Positions 22,470 to 35,100 of a stretch of 64,000 bases of DNA are shown here, piece after piece. The notes below the pieces were generated by a model. It was not told the origin of the DNA. It made no database searches and worked only from the letters and a program-made list of their open reading frames with translations. A program made the position numbers and the translations under genes. The first letter of the stretch is position 1, and every line of letters begins with the position of its first letter. The DNA is from Liolophura sinensis (taxonomy: Eukaryota; Mollusca; Polyplacophora; Chitonida; Chitonidae), in the NCBI RefSeq assembly GCF_032854445.1, contig NC_088302.1:28618330-28682329 (forward strand), given 5' to 3'.

Positions 22470-25400
22470 CTGTAGAAAATAAATTTAATTTTGTATCTGC
22501 TAAAACAATTAATATATAATCAACTTAAGGGGCAATATTACAATGCGGGTGAAAACACCCATGAAGAAAGATCAGGCTTTCAGACTTTGCACTGTTTTCA
22601 CCTTCTCACTTAATTCTCAGCATGAGAATGTCAGTATACTGTGAGAGTGAATTAGTTGGACATCATGCATGGTGTCTTCAGCATGATATTACACTCAGGC
22701 AGCATTAAACATGTCATACATGTTGGAATCACATTAAACCATACTATGGTTGGGTAAGGTATTACATGTGAGAGTGAATTAGTTGGGCATCATGCATGGT
22801 GTCTTCAGCATGATATTACACTCAGGCAGCATTAAACATGTCATACATGTTGGAATCACATTAAACCATACTATGGCTGGGTAAGGTATTACATGTGAGA
22901 GTGAATTAGTTGGGCATCATACATGGTGTCTTCAGCATGATATTACACTCAGGCAGCATTGAACATGTCATACATGTTGAAACCACATTAACCCATACTA
23001 TTGCTGGGTAAGGTATTACATGTACCAGAAGGAGAAAATTTGTCTGTCAGTAGAAAACTGCCCTAAGCACATAAAAAACTGACAAACTACAGTGAACCCT
23101 AGTAGCTTTTGGTCTTTTCTGCAAAATCCTGAAAGTATGGTATCCTCAAATTTCATTCAAACTGATAATCTTAACATGAACATGTATATTCGCTGAAACA
23201 TGTCAGATAAAGAAGGATTCAAAATGATTTTTTTTTAAACTAACTCATGATATTACCTTTACTCTTTCAAATAACTCAGTCAAAAGCCGGAGTGATTCAA
23301 GTTTCCTTTGAGCTATGAGGAATTTTCTTTCTTCCAAGGCAATCTTCAACTGGAGTTTTCTTTGCTCCTCTTCTTTCTTCTTCTCCAAGGCTTTAAGTTT
23401 GCGTTTCTCTTCTCGCTGCTTCCTGCGATCTTCACGGCGCTGTAATTTATCGAGACGCTTTCTCTCTCGTTCTCTCTCTTCATCTTCTTTTCTTTGTCTA
23501 AAATTTGAAAATGGGTCATCAGATTATTTCTCAATTAAAACCTGAAGCCAGCGTTTCTTTTTAAATTTTGACATCTACAGCAGTATTCATCATCGAGACT
23601 GCACTACCAGACACACTGATAACAAGAATCACCAGGCTAGCCAGACACCCGTCCACCCGTCCAACTGGACGGGCAATCCAGCCAAAAGGGGTATTTTGGA
23701 CGGGCAAAATTTTGAATAAACATTTTTTGGGGGGGTTAAAAACAAAATAAATATATCTAAGATCGTTCCATCGAAACATACGTGAGGTCGTGTTGTTGTT
23801 GTTGTCTGCATTAGCGCTCGTAATCAGTGAGAGTGACGGCGATGAAGAAATTGTAGACGACCCACGAGACAGGAGTCCCATTAAGCACGCGGCAGGCACG
23901 GCTAGTCCCATCCCACAGACCAGTGCACTGTTTTAAAGTGTATTAACATTATATGTATGTATACTAGATTGTGAATATTTTTCTAATATGTAAGTTTTCA
24001 AAGTGTATTCATATATGTATTCAGATGACAGAAATGATGTTTGACATGCACTACTGTGTCACTGTGCCAAAAGTTAATTTCTCGACATAGATATGTGACT
24101 GATAGTACATGTATTGGAATTGTTTGTTGTTTTGTTTTGTTTTTTGTATTTTGCAAAGTTTATTTCTACCTACTGTGACTTAGCTGCTCAAATCGTATGG
24201 TGATTGGTGACACTACTCTTTTTAGTGAGTGACAGTCACAGATTCAGTGGTGATAATTTTGCCTGTTCTCAGTCTCAGTTGTAAGAGCTATGTATACTGT
24301 ATTCTGATTTGGTTCCGTTGCATTTTAATGTAAAGTAGTGTAACTGTGAGTGACATGCACCTGCTGTGCCAAATTACCATACATTTTGATTGTTTTCCTT
24401 TTATATGTATTTTTGTGTATTTTATTGTTCACAGTTTATTTATTTCTATCTCCTGATTCACAGCATTCACACTTGAACTGTCAGAACTGCTGTGCCAAAT
24501 TGCCATTGTTTTCCTTGCATCTGTATTGAATTGTGTATTTTACAGTTCAATTTGTTTTTTTACCTCCTGTTTCACACTTGGTTGTCCAAAGCATAACAGA
24601 TTGTAACCTTACATAGTTTAATATAAAATTTATGTACTCTTAATAGTGATTCGCACTCAGTGTCAGTCATTGGTGGGAAAAATGTGATATATTGGGTGCC
24701 CCTAAAAACTGTCAATTTCTTGGGGTCCAAATAGTAATACATTATTTCCAGTGATATAATAGCAATTAAAGCTATTAAAAGGTCTTGATTTTCAATGATA
24801 CAGTGGCGATAAAATGTCTCCGGCGGCAGACCCCCTGCTTATTTACGGGGGCCTCAAGCGGCGGCCCCCAAACCCCCTGCCTTTTGGACGCCCTATTGTC
24901 AGATCCTGGCTAATGCTCTGACAAGAATTGAAGTATACAACTACAGTCAGGAAAATCAATACAACAAAATCAAGTTTCAATCTAAAATCCTTGTACTAAC
25001 AGATTCTCTACCAACCTTTCCTCTGCTTTCTTCCTCTCATCTTCTTCCCTCTCTTTGCGCACCTTTTCTTCTCTTTGACGCTCCAAGGTTTCTAGCTTCT
25101 CACGCTCAATACGTCTCTTTTTTATGGATTTGTCTGTCAGGTGTTTGGTTTTGTCAAAATCAACCTGTCCATCAGAGAAAGTAGTCTAGTACAGCATCAA
25201 CATGAAATAAGCTAGTCCAGAGTAAAGTATGACTGAGTTTCTATGTATGCTTTTAAAACCTATATGTACTATGGTACTTTTATGACAAAATAAATACTGA
25301 AGAAACTACAGGTAGCATGCCTCCAGTTGTCTAAAACTTGGCTTTATAGTTTAGGTAACTGATAAACTACATGTACACAGGAGTCAGGTAAACATTTAGC

Positions 25401-26799
25401 TCCTCAAGAGTTTACATGTGCAGGTTCAAATCCAATCTATAATGTGATCACTACCCAGAAAGTTTGTCCTGTTATTTGAGTAACTGGCAAGGTTAAAACA
25501 GTAATCAAAATATAAACGAAAATTGTAAATTTACTCATTTAATGTTTTGATCTATAAAAATGAAAAATATTTCATTTATACAACATGTGCTATGGCTGAC
25601 TGGTTTAAGGGTAGTAAAAACCTGGCTCTGACTGGGAGGAATCTAACACTGTACCAAGTACATCATCAGTCTTATGATTTGATTTAAACCACTGACCAGC
25701 CATCAGTAGGAGTTGGATTTAAGTAGACACCCTCACAATTGTAGGATCATCCTTTATTTACTTATTTGAAAGTCCAACTGTTGTGTAATGCAATACTTAA
25801 GTATTTTTCATCTACATGTGTGCACTGGCGGTTAATTTTATGGCGGGATCGAGTGCTGCACTGTCAATAGTAAACCACCAACCACTGGCAATTTACCGAC
25901 AAACTTTTCAGCAAATATGAATTAGCTATTAGCTCCTGCGATAACTCAGTCAAGAAAATAATACATCCAATTACATACTATTTACATTTGTTATTACTGT
26001 GCACCACTGACAAAGCTTATACCTTTATGTTAGCAGTCCATGCCTTGCCATCTTCACCTTTGTACATCAGCTTCATGCCCCTCAGGGCGCTCATTGCCCT
26101 GTCAAACCCCACATATTCATTAAACTGAACAAATGCCTCAAAGGTCAGGTCTTGTCCAAATGAAAATGTCTGAATAGAGCCATGCTTCTGGGCTGCTACC
26201 ATTTCTTTGCGGTAAGGATCAAGCATGGGTATATCTACACATCTCACACACCCAAACGTGTCAAAGACTTTTTTCAGGATATATTCACTGGGCTTGTCTT
26301 TGTCCTGATCCTTTCTGTTGGCAAACCACCTCGAAGGCAGATCCTTCAGATGTAATGTGTCAGGTCTTTCTCCGGACTTCATTTCATTCATGTGTTTGGC
26401 GTCTCTGAAAAACGACTCCCAATCATGTCGACTGGGAAAGTTCACCTTCGCTTCAGCTGCGCGCACTTTGAGACTTTCTGTGAAACCGCTCAGTTTAATC
26501 AATTTGCCCTCCAGTCGTGCCAACACGTTCTTCAGCATTCCCTTGTTTTCCACTTCACCCTCAAATCTTAAGAATTCCAGGGTGCTTTTGACTATTTTCA
26601 AAGAAATAAACATGTCTGGTTTGATCATGCTTTTCAGTTTCTCCATAACTTCCCAGTTGGAGATGCTTTTGCCAGGTGTTTTCAGTTGGGGAAGCTGAAC
26701 ACTGACATTTAGTTTCCCGATCGGCTTTAGAAACAAACCTTGAGGCTCGAAGAACTCCACTGCCTCTGAGGTATCATTACACACAGACGTGTTCGACAT
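22179..26799 (-). CDS. AKAP17A: AKAP17A, RRM splicing factor and PKA anchor (whole gene, four coding exons)
   Basis: Ortholog of vertebrate AKAP17A (XE7/SFRS17A), a nuclear speckle protein that affects splice-site choice and tethers protein kinase A. Coding exons are 26,799-26,023, 25,164-25,016, 23,497-23,257 and 22,469-22,179, all with GT..AG introns; the joined frame gives 485 aa. The N-terminal half matches human AKAP17A closely: DTSEAVEF, LPQLKTPGKSISNWEVMEKL, RFEGEVENK, KLSGFTESLKVRAAE, RHDWESFFRDAKHMNE, then a divergent RRM (about residues 145-265) with VDIPMLDPYRKEM and AMSALRGMKLMYKGEDGKA. The second half is a long charged helix rich in E, K and R, including LEERKFLIAQRKLESLRLLT, which corresponds to the conserved helical segment in human. 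The arginine/serine-rich tail of the 695-aa human protein is absent: a TGA follows soon after the helix. Confidence 0.95.
22641..23022. repeat. 127-bp tandem triplication in AKAP17A intron 3
   Basis: Three head-to-tail units of 127 bp start at 22,641, 22,768 and 22,895 (GTGAGAGTGAATTAGTTGG). The first two are almost identical. Each contains GGTGTCTTCAGCATGATATT and CAGGCAGCATT, the core of SINE family C, so the array probably grew from a resident SINE fragment. Confidence 0.9.
23257..23497 (-). CDS. AKAP17A: AKAP17A coding exon 3
   Basis: It encodes residues 309 (split Arg) to 389, QRKEDEERERERKRLDKLQR through LRLLTELFERVK. It contains the best-conserved part of the charged helix, LEERKFLIAQRKLESLRLL, which aligns with LEERKLLLAQRNLQSIRLI of human. 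Donor AAAG/GTAATA, acceptor ATTTTAG. Confidence 0.92.
23630..24920 (+). mobile_element. hAT-like DNA transposon remnant in AKAP17A intron 2
   Basis: It is flanked by exact 8-bp direct repeats ACAAGAAT (23,622-23,629 and 24,921-24,928). The ends form an imperfect inverted repeat: left CACCAGGCTAGCCAG, right (reversed) CAGAGCATTAGCCAG. An 8-bp duplication with CA..TG ends fits the hAT superfamily. Near 23,812-23,935 the plus strand encodes an acidic peptide, SESDGDEEIVDDPRDRSP, ending SALF then a stop. It looks like the C-terminus of a transposase or captured protein. At 1.29 kb with no transposase domain seen, it is non-autonomous. The rest is AT-rich, with a GC-rich patch near 24,815-24,890. 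Confidence 0.65.
25016..25164 (-). CDS. AKAP17A: AKAP17A coding exon 2
   Basis: It encodes residues 260-308 plus two bases: VDFDKTKHLTDKSIKKRRIE through EEDERKKAEE. It matches human VSFDSTKHLSDASIKKRQLE immediately after the RRM. Acceptor GATGGACAG, donor AAAG/GTTGGT. Confidence 0.92.
25165..26022 (-). other. AKAP17A intron 1
   Basis: Intron of 858 bp with GT (GTATAA) and AG ends. No repeat or hidden exon recognised. Confidence 0.6.
26023..26799 (-). CDS. AKAP17A: AKAP17A coding exon 1
   Basis: It encodes residues 1-259 from MSNTSVCNDTSEAVEFFEP to GKAWTANIK, including nearly all of the RRM. The start is chosen because DTSEAVE lies at the same distance from the N-terminus as in human (MAAATIVHDTSEAVE). 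Confidence 0.95.
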
Positions 26800-28267
26800 A
26801 ATGGCAGATGTTGAGGCAACTCTATAACAGTTCTGTATCCAGTAAAGTACCGTACTCTATACTTGAATATGTGAACCTTGCCTTTCAGTTTCACTGATGC
26901 TACTATACTGAACACTTCCAAGTCTGACACTGGGGATTAGGAAAATGTATTTCCACATCTTATTGTTGTATGTACACATCTTAACCCTTTATTTCACCAC
27001 CACGTGTCTTCAGGACTTCCTTACATTTCATTCGTCACGTAAACACAAAGGCATAACGATAAAAGCCTATCAAATGTTTGCAAACTCCATCTGTTCATTT
27101 CACTTATACAGTTCAGTTCTTGGAACACATGAGTCGAATACCCTTGCACATTGTATGCAACTGACCCGTGGTTTTTAAAACTAACAGTTTGTTCAGAAAT
27201 AGTTTCAAACTGATTTCTCATTCAGAAAACGATGAGATCAGACAAAACTGAACGTTTTCAATGTGTAAACACACCTGTCTTCCATTTTTGTCTTTTGCTG
27301 CATTATCTCGTGTGCACAGTAATACTGGCCAACTTACATCCACAAAGAGACCGGAAATTTCCATGTCCCTCGTACATTTCCCTTTGTAGACGTAAACGTT
27401 CAATAATAGGACCGGCACCAGGAGATCGGTGTTCTATGCTGGAACTGACTTCCGCTAACAGCAACCAAAACAATCGCGAACCTATTTTTCCTTGTTGTCC
27501 CTGTTTGCATGAGAAGTGCGAACAACAGTCCTGGGAGAGTTAACGAGATCTACCACATCAGAGAGTAACATGCCAATTTACACTTATCATTCAAGTACTT
27601 ATGACTTAATGTATGATAACCATTGGTTCCATTATTATTTTTTTTTGATATACCGGTAATTCAATCATGATTCTATCGCCTGTAGAAGAATGATAACAGG
27701 CAAAAGTGGTTGTAACTCATCAACTATCTGAAGAACCGACGTGCGCAGGCTAAGCCTTCAGTGCGAGCTTTTCTGTCGGTACCAGCAGGTAATTATATAT
27801 CTCACATTTGACCCCAAAAAAGACATATATACACTAATGTAAGTGTAATACGAATGTCCAGTCCTCTCTTGGAGGAGATTCTATCTGTAGCTTCCCTGCA
27901 GCGGCATCATTGAAAACTGATAACTGCTTCTCTCTCATGCTATACCATCCTTATTCACTACCTAGGCCTGTGTATTATTTCTTACATTGTTCTTAGAGGA
28001 TCGGTGTATTATGTTGTTTTGGAAAATGGTTTGTGCAGAATCTGTAAAGAATTTTAATAAAATCCAATCTCCTCTTGCAAGTGATTTTGGAGAAATATAT
28101 ATATATATATATATATATATGCTTGGTGTTTATGAATAAATTTGAAGTATTTTTATTCCCATCATTTATATTCCCGTGAATGATTGTCTATCATCATCAT
28201 CATTAGCACCGATAATTGATTATAGAATAGTTCTGAAAAAATGTTGGCGTAAGGGCCTGAATTTTGG
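26800..28267. promoter_or_regulatory. shared intergenic region between AKAP17A and the Maf gene
   Basis: The divergent start codons lie 2.3 kb apart. This part is largely repeat-free apart from an (AT)n run at about 28,097-28,121. It should hold the AKAP17A promoter and 5' UTR and perhaps part of the Maf promoter. No TATA box could be assigned with confidence. A 103-codon plus-strand frame at 27,232-27,543 has no recognisable domain. Confidence 0.4.
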
Positions 28268-28533
28268 GTTTATTGGGGTTTCCGTACCGGCACTGAAGGA
28301 AATTTCACTTATACGACGGCAGACAGCATTGTGGTGGGCAAAAAAAAAAACAGACAGAGCTTGAAGGAAACCTACGACCATCCGTATGTTGCTGAAAGAC
28401 CTTTCCACGTACGGCCGGAAAAAAAGCCAGCATGAGGTGGACCTGAACTCGCAGCTAGCGACCACATTGCATGGGGAGAGGCTCTGGGTCATTTGGCGTA
28501 CTGGCACGCTAACCTCCTCGGCCACGGAAGCCC
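28268..28533 (-). mobile_element. SINE family A between the divergent genes
   Basis: Full-length but diverged: head TGGGCTTCCGTGGCCGAGGA (minus strand), B-box-like GAGTTCAGGTCCACCTCATG, and body CACTTATACGACGGCAGACA on the plus strand. It carries an internal run of A. It has enlarged the AKAP17A-Maf intergenic region. Confidence 0.82.
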
Positions 28534-28878
28534 ACTCTATTGTTATAAACAGGTGAAAATATGGAATGGGATCAACTATTTTTCATTCAGCTCAGTGTAT
28601 TTTTCCACGCAAACGTGAAATTCTGACAGTGTAAACCTACATTACTCCATACTCTCTACGCTCGATTTACACATGTATGTATACATGAAAACATGTAACA
28701 GATGCTTTTCATGTGTGCAGAAAAACGCTGGAGCTTAAAACGTCGGTTTTAAGATATTTTGATTAATGTAAGAGGCACGCGGTCTCTGCGTGGAGCAGCA
28801 GTGCCCTCATGCGGGTCCCAGTAACAGAATGAAGAGAATGAAGAGTACTGTACCAACCGTTCCACGATTAGTACTGGG

Positions 28879-28996
28879 CAGCCTACATCCATGTGCAGCA
28901 CGTCCACGAGGAGAACGGACATCTCTACACCGTCCTTCTCATGGATGTCCGTTGTGCTGGTGGATGTACTTCCGGTCCCCTCGTGGATGTAGGCTG
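28879..28996. repeat. imperfect inverted repeat upstream of the Maf start
   Basis: The left end CAGCCTACATCCA, with CCACGAGG and ACGGACATC inside, is mirrored by the right side GATGTCCGT, CCTCGTGG and TGGATGTAGGCTG. The arms are interrupted by unequal spacers. The structure ends exactly 99 bp before the Maf ATG and could form a cruciform or an RNA hairpin if transcribed. Confidence 0.6.
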
Positions 28997-29095
28997 ACGA
29001 AAACTGTTGCAACCATCAGTACTGTTAGGCTACCAATAAATGTACGCGTGTCCAACAAAAAGCGCCGCGGTAAACAAATAATATATATCAACAAG

Positions 29096-29185
29096 ATGCT
29101 ACAGCCAATAATGCACGTGTTGAATGCGAAAAAAATCGTGTTAGCCAGCGGTTCACCTAGACGAAAACAAATCCTTGAAAATATT
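29096..29185 (+). CDS. ASMTL: Maf gene exon 1
   Basis: Residues 1-30, [30 protein letters not shown], holding the N-terminal SxSPRR phosphate-binding loop. Donor ATT/GTGAGT, phase 0. Confidence 0.94.
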
Positions 29186-32100
29186 GTGAGTGAAATGAAA
29201 TTATTTCAAACGTTGTATCTGGCATGCCTGGGCAGCGAAGATAGCTGGATGGTCTTCCCAGAATGTGCGTTAGGTGAAAGCCATATTTATTTATTTATTT
29301 GATTGTTCTTTTACGCCGTAGGCTACTCAAGAATAATTCACTTATACAAAGGCGGCCAGCATTATGGTGGGAGAAAACTGGGCAGTGCCCTGGGGAAACC
29401 TATGACCATTTACACGTTGCTGGCAGACCTTCCCACGTACGGGGAGCTGGACTCGAACTCACAGTGACTGCACTCGAACTCACAGTGTCTGCATGTGGGA
29501 GGCCCATAGCTGACAAATAGCTAGCAGTGGATCGTTTGATTGTGTGAACTAGGGAGGTTCCTGGGTCATGACCCCCTCGGCCACGGAGGCCCCGATGAAT
29601 GCATTAAACTGCAATACTAAACCTACATGTAGGAGTACTAGTGGTAGGCTTACTATTATAGCCTGTAGCATACATGTAGGCATAAATTGTAGGCATCATG
29701 AGACCATGATAATAATTTTCTTTTTATCCACATATGACACATGTGAGTGAACAAATCTTTTCAATACATACCAAAGTACTATCTGGGAGTAAGATGGATG
29801 ATCTATCTATCTTTAATAATCCCAGGTAATATTTGTTTGAAGACTGAAATTAAACAACTAAATCATTCCTTGTAATTTTGTTAACTTTACACATTTCCAT
29901 GTACTTGAAAAGCTGACAACCCCATATTATACCATATTTATAGGTCTACTGATATGTAAATGGTTATATCATGTTTGCCCTGGTGATGTCTTCGGCCAGT
30001 CTTACTGCATAATTCCACTGCATTGATCAGTTTTTTCTATGACAACAGTTAAATTTTGACCTACATTTTCAGTGAAGGGCAGGGCGAGGCAGCTGTCATA
30101 TGAGCTAGGTATCCTAGCATGAATTACAAATTTATGCCATTGCAGCTGAGCAGTGATATCAATCTATGCTGTTCCATTTGTGTCATTAGAAGGCACTTGT
30201 AACAACCCCCCAAAATTGATATCGACTTTATGTGTCAAGTTTTTACATGTTAAAAGCCCAAATAAAATTGGACGTCGCATTTCAAAACACGATGTCATGT
30301 TTTAAATGGGCTAATAGCCTGCAAAACTTTGATGCACAGTTGATGTCAACTTTTAAAACAAGATGTCAAGTTTTGATTTTTTTCAAGTTTTGGAGAAAAT
30401 ACTACATCTTAAAAAACATGTGTCATGATGTTGAGCATTTGTCAGCTTTTTTGTATCTTAAATGTCCATTTAAAACTTCATATTCGGTTTGAAACGCATC
30501 TTCGAATTTAAATTGGCCAGTAACGTGCAACTTGATGTGGAAACTTGATGTCATCTGCTGAAACTTAATATCAAGTTAAGGATGGTAAAAGCACATCAAG
30601 ACTCGATGCTTTCACTTTGTGCATCTACTTTTACTCTTTTGGAACGGAATATCGAGTTTTGTTTCAGTTGTGTCATATTAATTGTAACTCAAAACTGGGA
30701 TCAGGTCTGTATGACTGACCATATGATTGGTACTGTGCTAAATCAAATTAACGTTTGCCTATATATTTAGTATTCTTGAAACATTTTATCACAGAGTATA
30801 TTTACAGTCACAGAGTATATTTAACGAGATAAACTATGCATTTTTGGGAGCGTTTTTGTGTGACATGGTATTGGATATAGGTTGAAAGAAATATGACTGC
30901 TGAGTTTATGATACTGAGCTAAATTAATGTTTTGAAAATATTAAAATAGTTAAATTATACATACATACAACATTTATACTTTAAGGTTTATTGTTGTGAT
31001 TACAGACACACATTTATCCCTGTGCCACTAACTTGCACATACACTATACATTCAGTTGGTAATTTGGTAGCGGGAGCTCTGGCTAGTGGGCAGTTTGGTA
31101 CCAGGAGTTCTGGATAGTGGGCATTTTGGTATCGGGAGTTCTAGCTAGTGGGCATTTTGGTAGCGGGAGTTCTGGCTAGTGGGCATTTTGTTATCGGGAG
31201 TTCTAGCTAGTGGGCATTTTGGTACCAGGTGTTCTGGATAGTGGGCATTTTGGTATTGGGAGTTCTAGCTAGTGGGCATTTTGGTAGCGGGAGTTCTGGC
31301 TAGTGGGCATTTTGGTACTAGGGTTCTGGCTCGTGGGCATTTTGGTACTGGGAGTTCAGGCAAGTAGGCATTTTGGTAGCGGGAGTTCTGGCAAGGGGGC
31401 ATGTTGGTAGCAGAGTTCTGGCAAATGGACATTTTGGTACCTGGAGTTCTGGCAAGTGGGCATTTTGGTACTGGGAGTTCTGGCTAGAGGGCAGTCCTCA
31501 AAGGATTTGTAATAATCATGTGCAGTTCCACCATCATACATTTTTAAAATGACATTACTTCTTGTGCACTATGATAGCAATATTACAGATACATACATGT
31601 AATTACCTGTCTTTGACTTTTTTTTCTGATTTTGCAGGGTTTGAAATTCGAAGTGATTCCCTCATTATTCGAAGAAAATCTGGACAAAACCAAATTTGAA
31701 CATGTTTACGATTTTGTGAAAGAAACAGCAAGGAAAAAAGTGTTAGACGTTGCCATGAGAATGGGAAAACAAAAGGTAATTGCTTTTAGTACTCTTTAGT
31801 AGTATTGTATTTTTATGAACATTCATTTGATTTTATGTGTGTTTTACTGAGTACTTGAGAATTTTTCATAACCGGTATGTTATAGGTGTGACAGAACTGC
31901 TTCGATTATTAGAAATAGTTAGAATGTCCGGAGCACAGAAACCTGGCCTCGGGGTCTCAAAACGATCTTAGACTCAAATCCAAATTCCAGTCATTAAACT
32001 TGGTAAGTTCCTTTCCATTATTTTAGCTGAAATTTGTTATACAAGAACTTCCATGTACCCAGGATTTACGTTGTCAAGCAATATTTTGACCTTGTTACGT

Positions 32101-35100
32101 AAGAAATAACAACTTACATAAGAAATAACAACGATCTAAGATCGCTTTGTGATCCAGGGGCCTGGGGTCAAACATAGGTTGAGTCAAACCAAAAAACTAG
32201 GAAACAGGAAACAGGTTGGCCCGGTGTCATTTTAATCTGACCGTGTGGGGTATCATATCTGGTGTCTTCAGCATGATACTTCTGAGGCAGCAGCATTTCG
32301 GTGGCATGGGCTCGACATACTACTGGACGATACAGCATTTATCAATAACAACATATCTCCTTGTCATCATGTCACTGAAAAATTGCTAAGTACCATGTGA
32401 AACCCAAAGCATACATACATCCATACTTATATAGTGTGACAGTGGTCAGATTTACGGGAGTTTAGAGGATATGAACGTGCACAGAGCTTCGTTAGGTATA
32501 TGTACACTAAGGTAACTATCTTAAAGACAAGGCCGAAGCAGCAAAAGCCAAATTTAAACACGCAACCTCATTTGTGATGCAGTCCATAAGCCTGAACAAG
32601 CAGCATTTTATTTAGTGTCTAGAAACTTGAATTGAGGAAGTATACTCTGTGTGTGTGTGCTACAATGTACACATCAAACGATAAATTTAAAATATCAAAA
32701 TATTTTGACAATATTATGATAATAAATTTGTATGATTCTGACTAAGAGGATACTCATTGAAGAGATATTTGCGTTTGTTTTTTAATGTAAATAACATCTG
32801 TAAATTTATGATAACTACACATGCATATACTTTTTTTAAAACTTATTGTATTGTTCTGGTAACTAAATACATGTGCTTGGATAGTGTTCTACAGGATGAC
32901 TGTGTTTAGTAGTTCTTATCTTACTCCCTACAGTGCATGCATCCCTTTCTACCTTTCACTTTACATCACTGCCACCAATAGACAAACTTGGCCTCTGGAA
33001 CATGTGAGATGCAAGTAGGCTTGTTTAGGATTAGCCTCATCACCTGTGTCCTGCCGCAGAACTATTTAATCAGCATTCATCAATAAAATTATTTTAGGTG
33101 TTGGTTAGAATCATGTTGCACGTTCTCTAGATAAAGAGAAAGCATGTGTCTAAAGTATTACTAGAGGCCAGGGTTCAGACAAATCATTTGTGTTTTTTTG
33201 ACATCACTTCCTGCCTCATCACCGTGACCTCGGTGTTGTTCAAGATTTCTGTACAAAATTTTCTGTTGGTGGCAGTGATGTAAAGCGAAAGGTAGAGAGC
33301 AACGCATGCCCTGTAAGCAGTATGAGTTCTTATTTGTCAAGTCACAACAACAAATTACAGAGTCATATTGTTTAGGAGTATATGCAGAATATATTAATCA
33401 AATATAGATTTATCATGTTTCAGACATGCTCTGACCTGTACATTGGAGCAGACACTGTTGTTACCATGGACAACCAGATTTATGAAAAACCTACAAGTGT
33501 GGAAAATGCGTTTGAAACTTTATCTAAGTGAGTGGGTTTGAAAACAAAAATTGTTTTATAAAGTCAATAATCTACATTATTATGCCTTATTCTGTTAAAT
33601 GTAATGTTCAGTGATAAAAGGCTCAAACAAATCTAATATCAACAAGTTCGTGGTTTTTTATTTACAAGAGTTATCTCCCCTTGTCTGCTCTCTGGCATCT
33701 GGTTGTCTAAAAGTAAAGTTTGATAATAATTTGGCAATTGAAAGCTCAGCTATTTAACATATCAACTATCAGTAAGACATGAAATTTTCTTTTTTTTGTC
33801 CATGCACCTCATCCAAAACTACTGTGACGATTTCACTGAAACTTACCATACTTCTTGCCTAATATTGAAACTTGTGCATGCTTAAGTTTAGTGGTAATCA
33901 GTTAATTATTTTCATAACTACGCCCATTTAGGACTTTGCCTTACAGCGCTTTCCATGCGTTCATATTTTGTACATTACTTCCAAACTGGTTTTACCAGTA
34001 GTGCAATCAATGAACATCAAGAATGATTCGTGAAACAATCTATATAAAGCTAAATTAAGCAACACGACTTCCTGTCATTTCTTGTAAGGTTTTCGTAGTT
34101 TTCTTTCTTTTATTTTGGAAATGTTGGGGGGATGGAAGGGTGGTATTTCGGACATCCTGATTCTTCATTTTTTTCCCTATTTTCCTAATAATATAATGTA
34201 ACACACCGTGTCATTGGATGGAATAGCGTGAATTAAATGTCTGCTCTCCATTTAACTCAAGGCTTCCCACTCATGGAATGTCATTGCCTTTAGCTAACAA
34301 ATCCCGGTATCCTGTCTCATTGCATTTAATTTCGCACATTATCGTTTTAATCTTTGTGAATATGGAAAATATATATACATGTAGCAGACTGAGAGGGAAT
34401 ATGTGCCACAGGGGGTATATTTAAATATATACCAGTACCAACAAAAATACTTCTTGTGTCTTATTGTAGCATAATTAATAATGGTATTAATGCAGGAAAT
34501 ATTGTGTAGTTGATCTTCTGCTGTGTTTATTCTGTATCTCCAGATTTAGTGGACGATATCACACAGTATACACAGGTGTTGTTCTGCTGAGGCCTAAAGC
34601 AGGTAAGAAGCATTTGTGGTGTCATGTAAAATATTCAGTGCCATTTGTCACAGAAGAAAACAATGAGTTCTACTGTCATTTGGACGTTCTGTGTAGCTCG
34701 TCCTCGAGTATTCCATCGTTGTAGGCCTACATGTATAAATTTTTCAAAATGACATCTGAAAACATCAGACCGAAACATTACATCAGCAGTGGTTTTTCAT
34801 GACTAGGTTAACTCTGTAGCACTGTACCACATTTCTCCACAAGACAGCTGACAGATATGCATCCATCCCTGTGCAAGAATTGCTTTTCCTGAGTTACCTC
34901 CCCTGTACTATAGGACTCTGAAGCCATAAGTCAAATAATTGTCTGGAGTGATGCATGTGGAGAGCTAGTCATACTAGAACTAGTCAGGGATAAACAAAGG
35001 CAGGGCCTCCGTGGCCTAGTGATTAGGGTGTTAGCGCAGAATAATGACAAGGAGCCTCTCACCAATGCAATGGCTACCAGGTCATTGCCATCTCGTGCAG

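Noticed and set aside
28790-29095. N-terminal extension of the Maf protein in frame upstream
   Set aside because: The frame is open, but its peptide matches no Maf family member and overlaps an inverted repeat; homologues start near [13 protein letters not shown].
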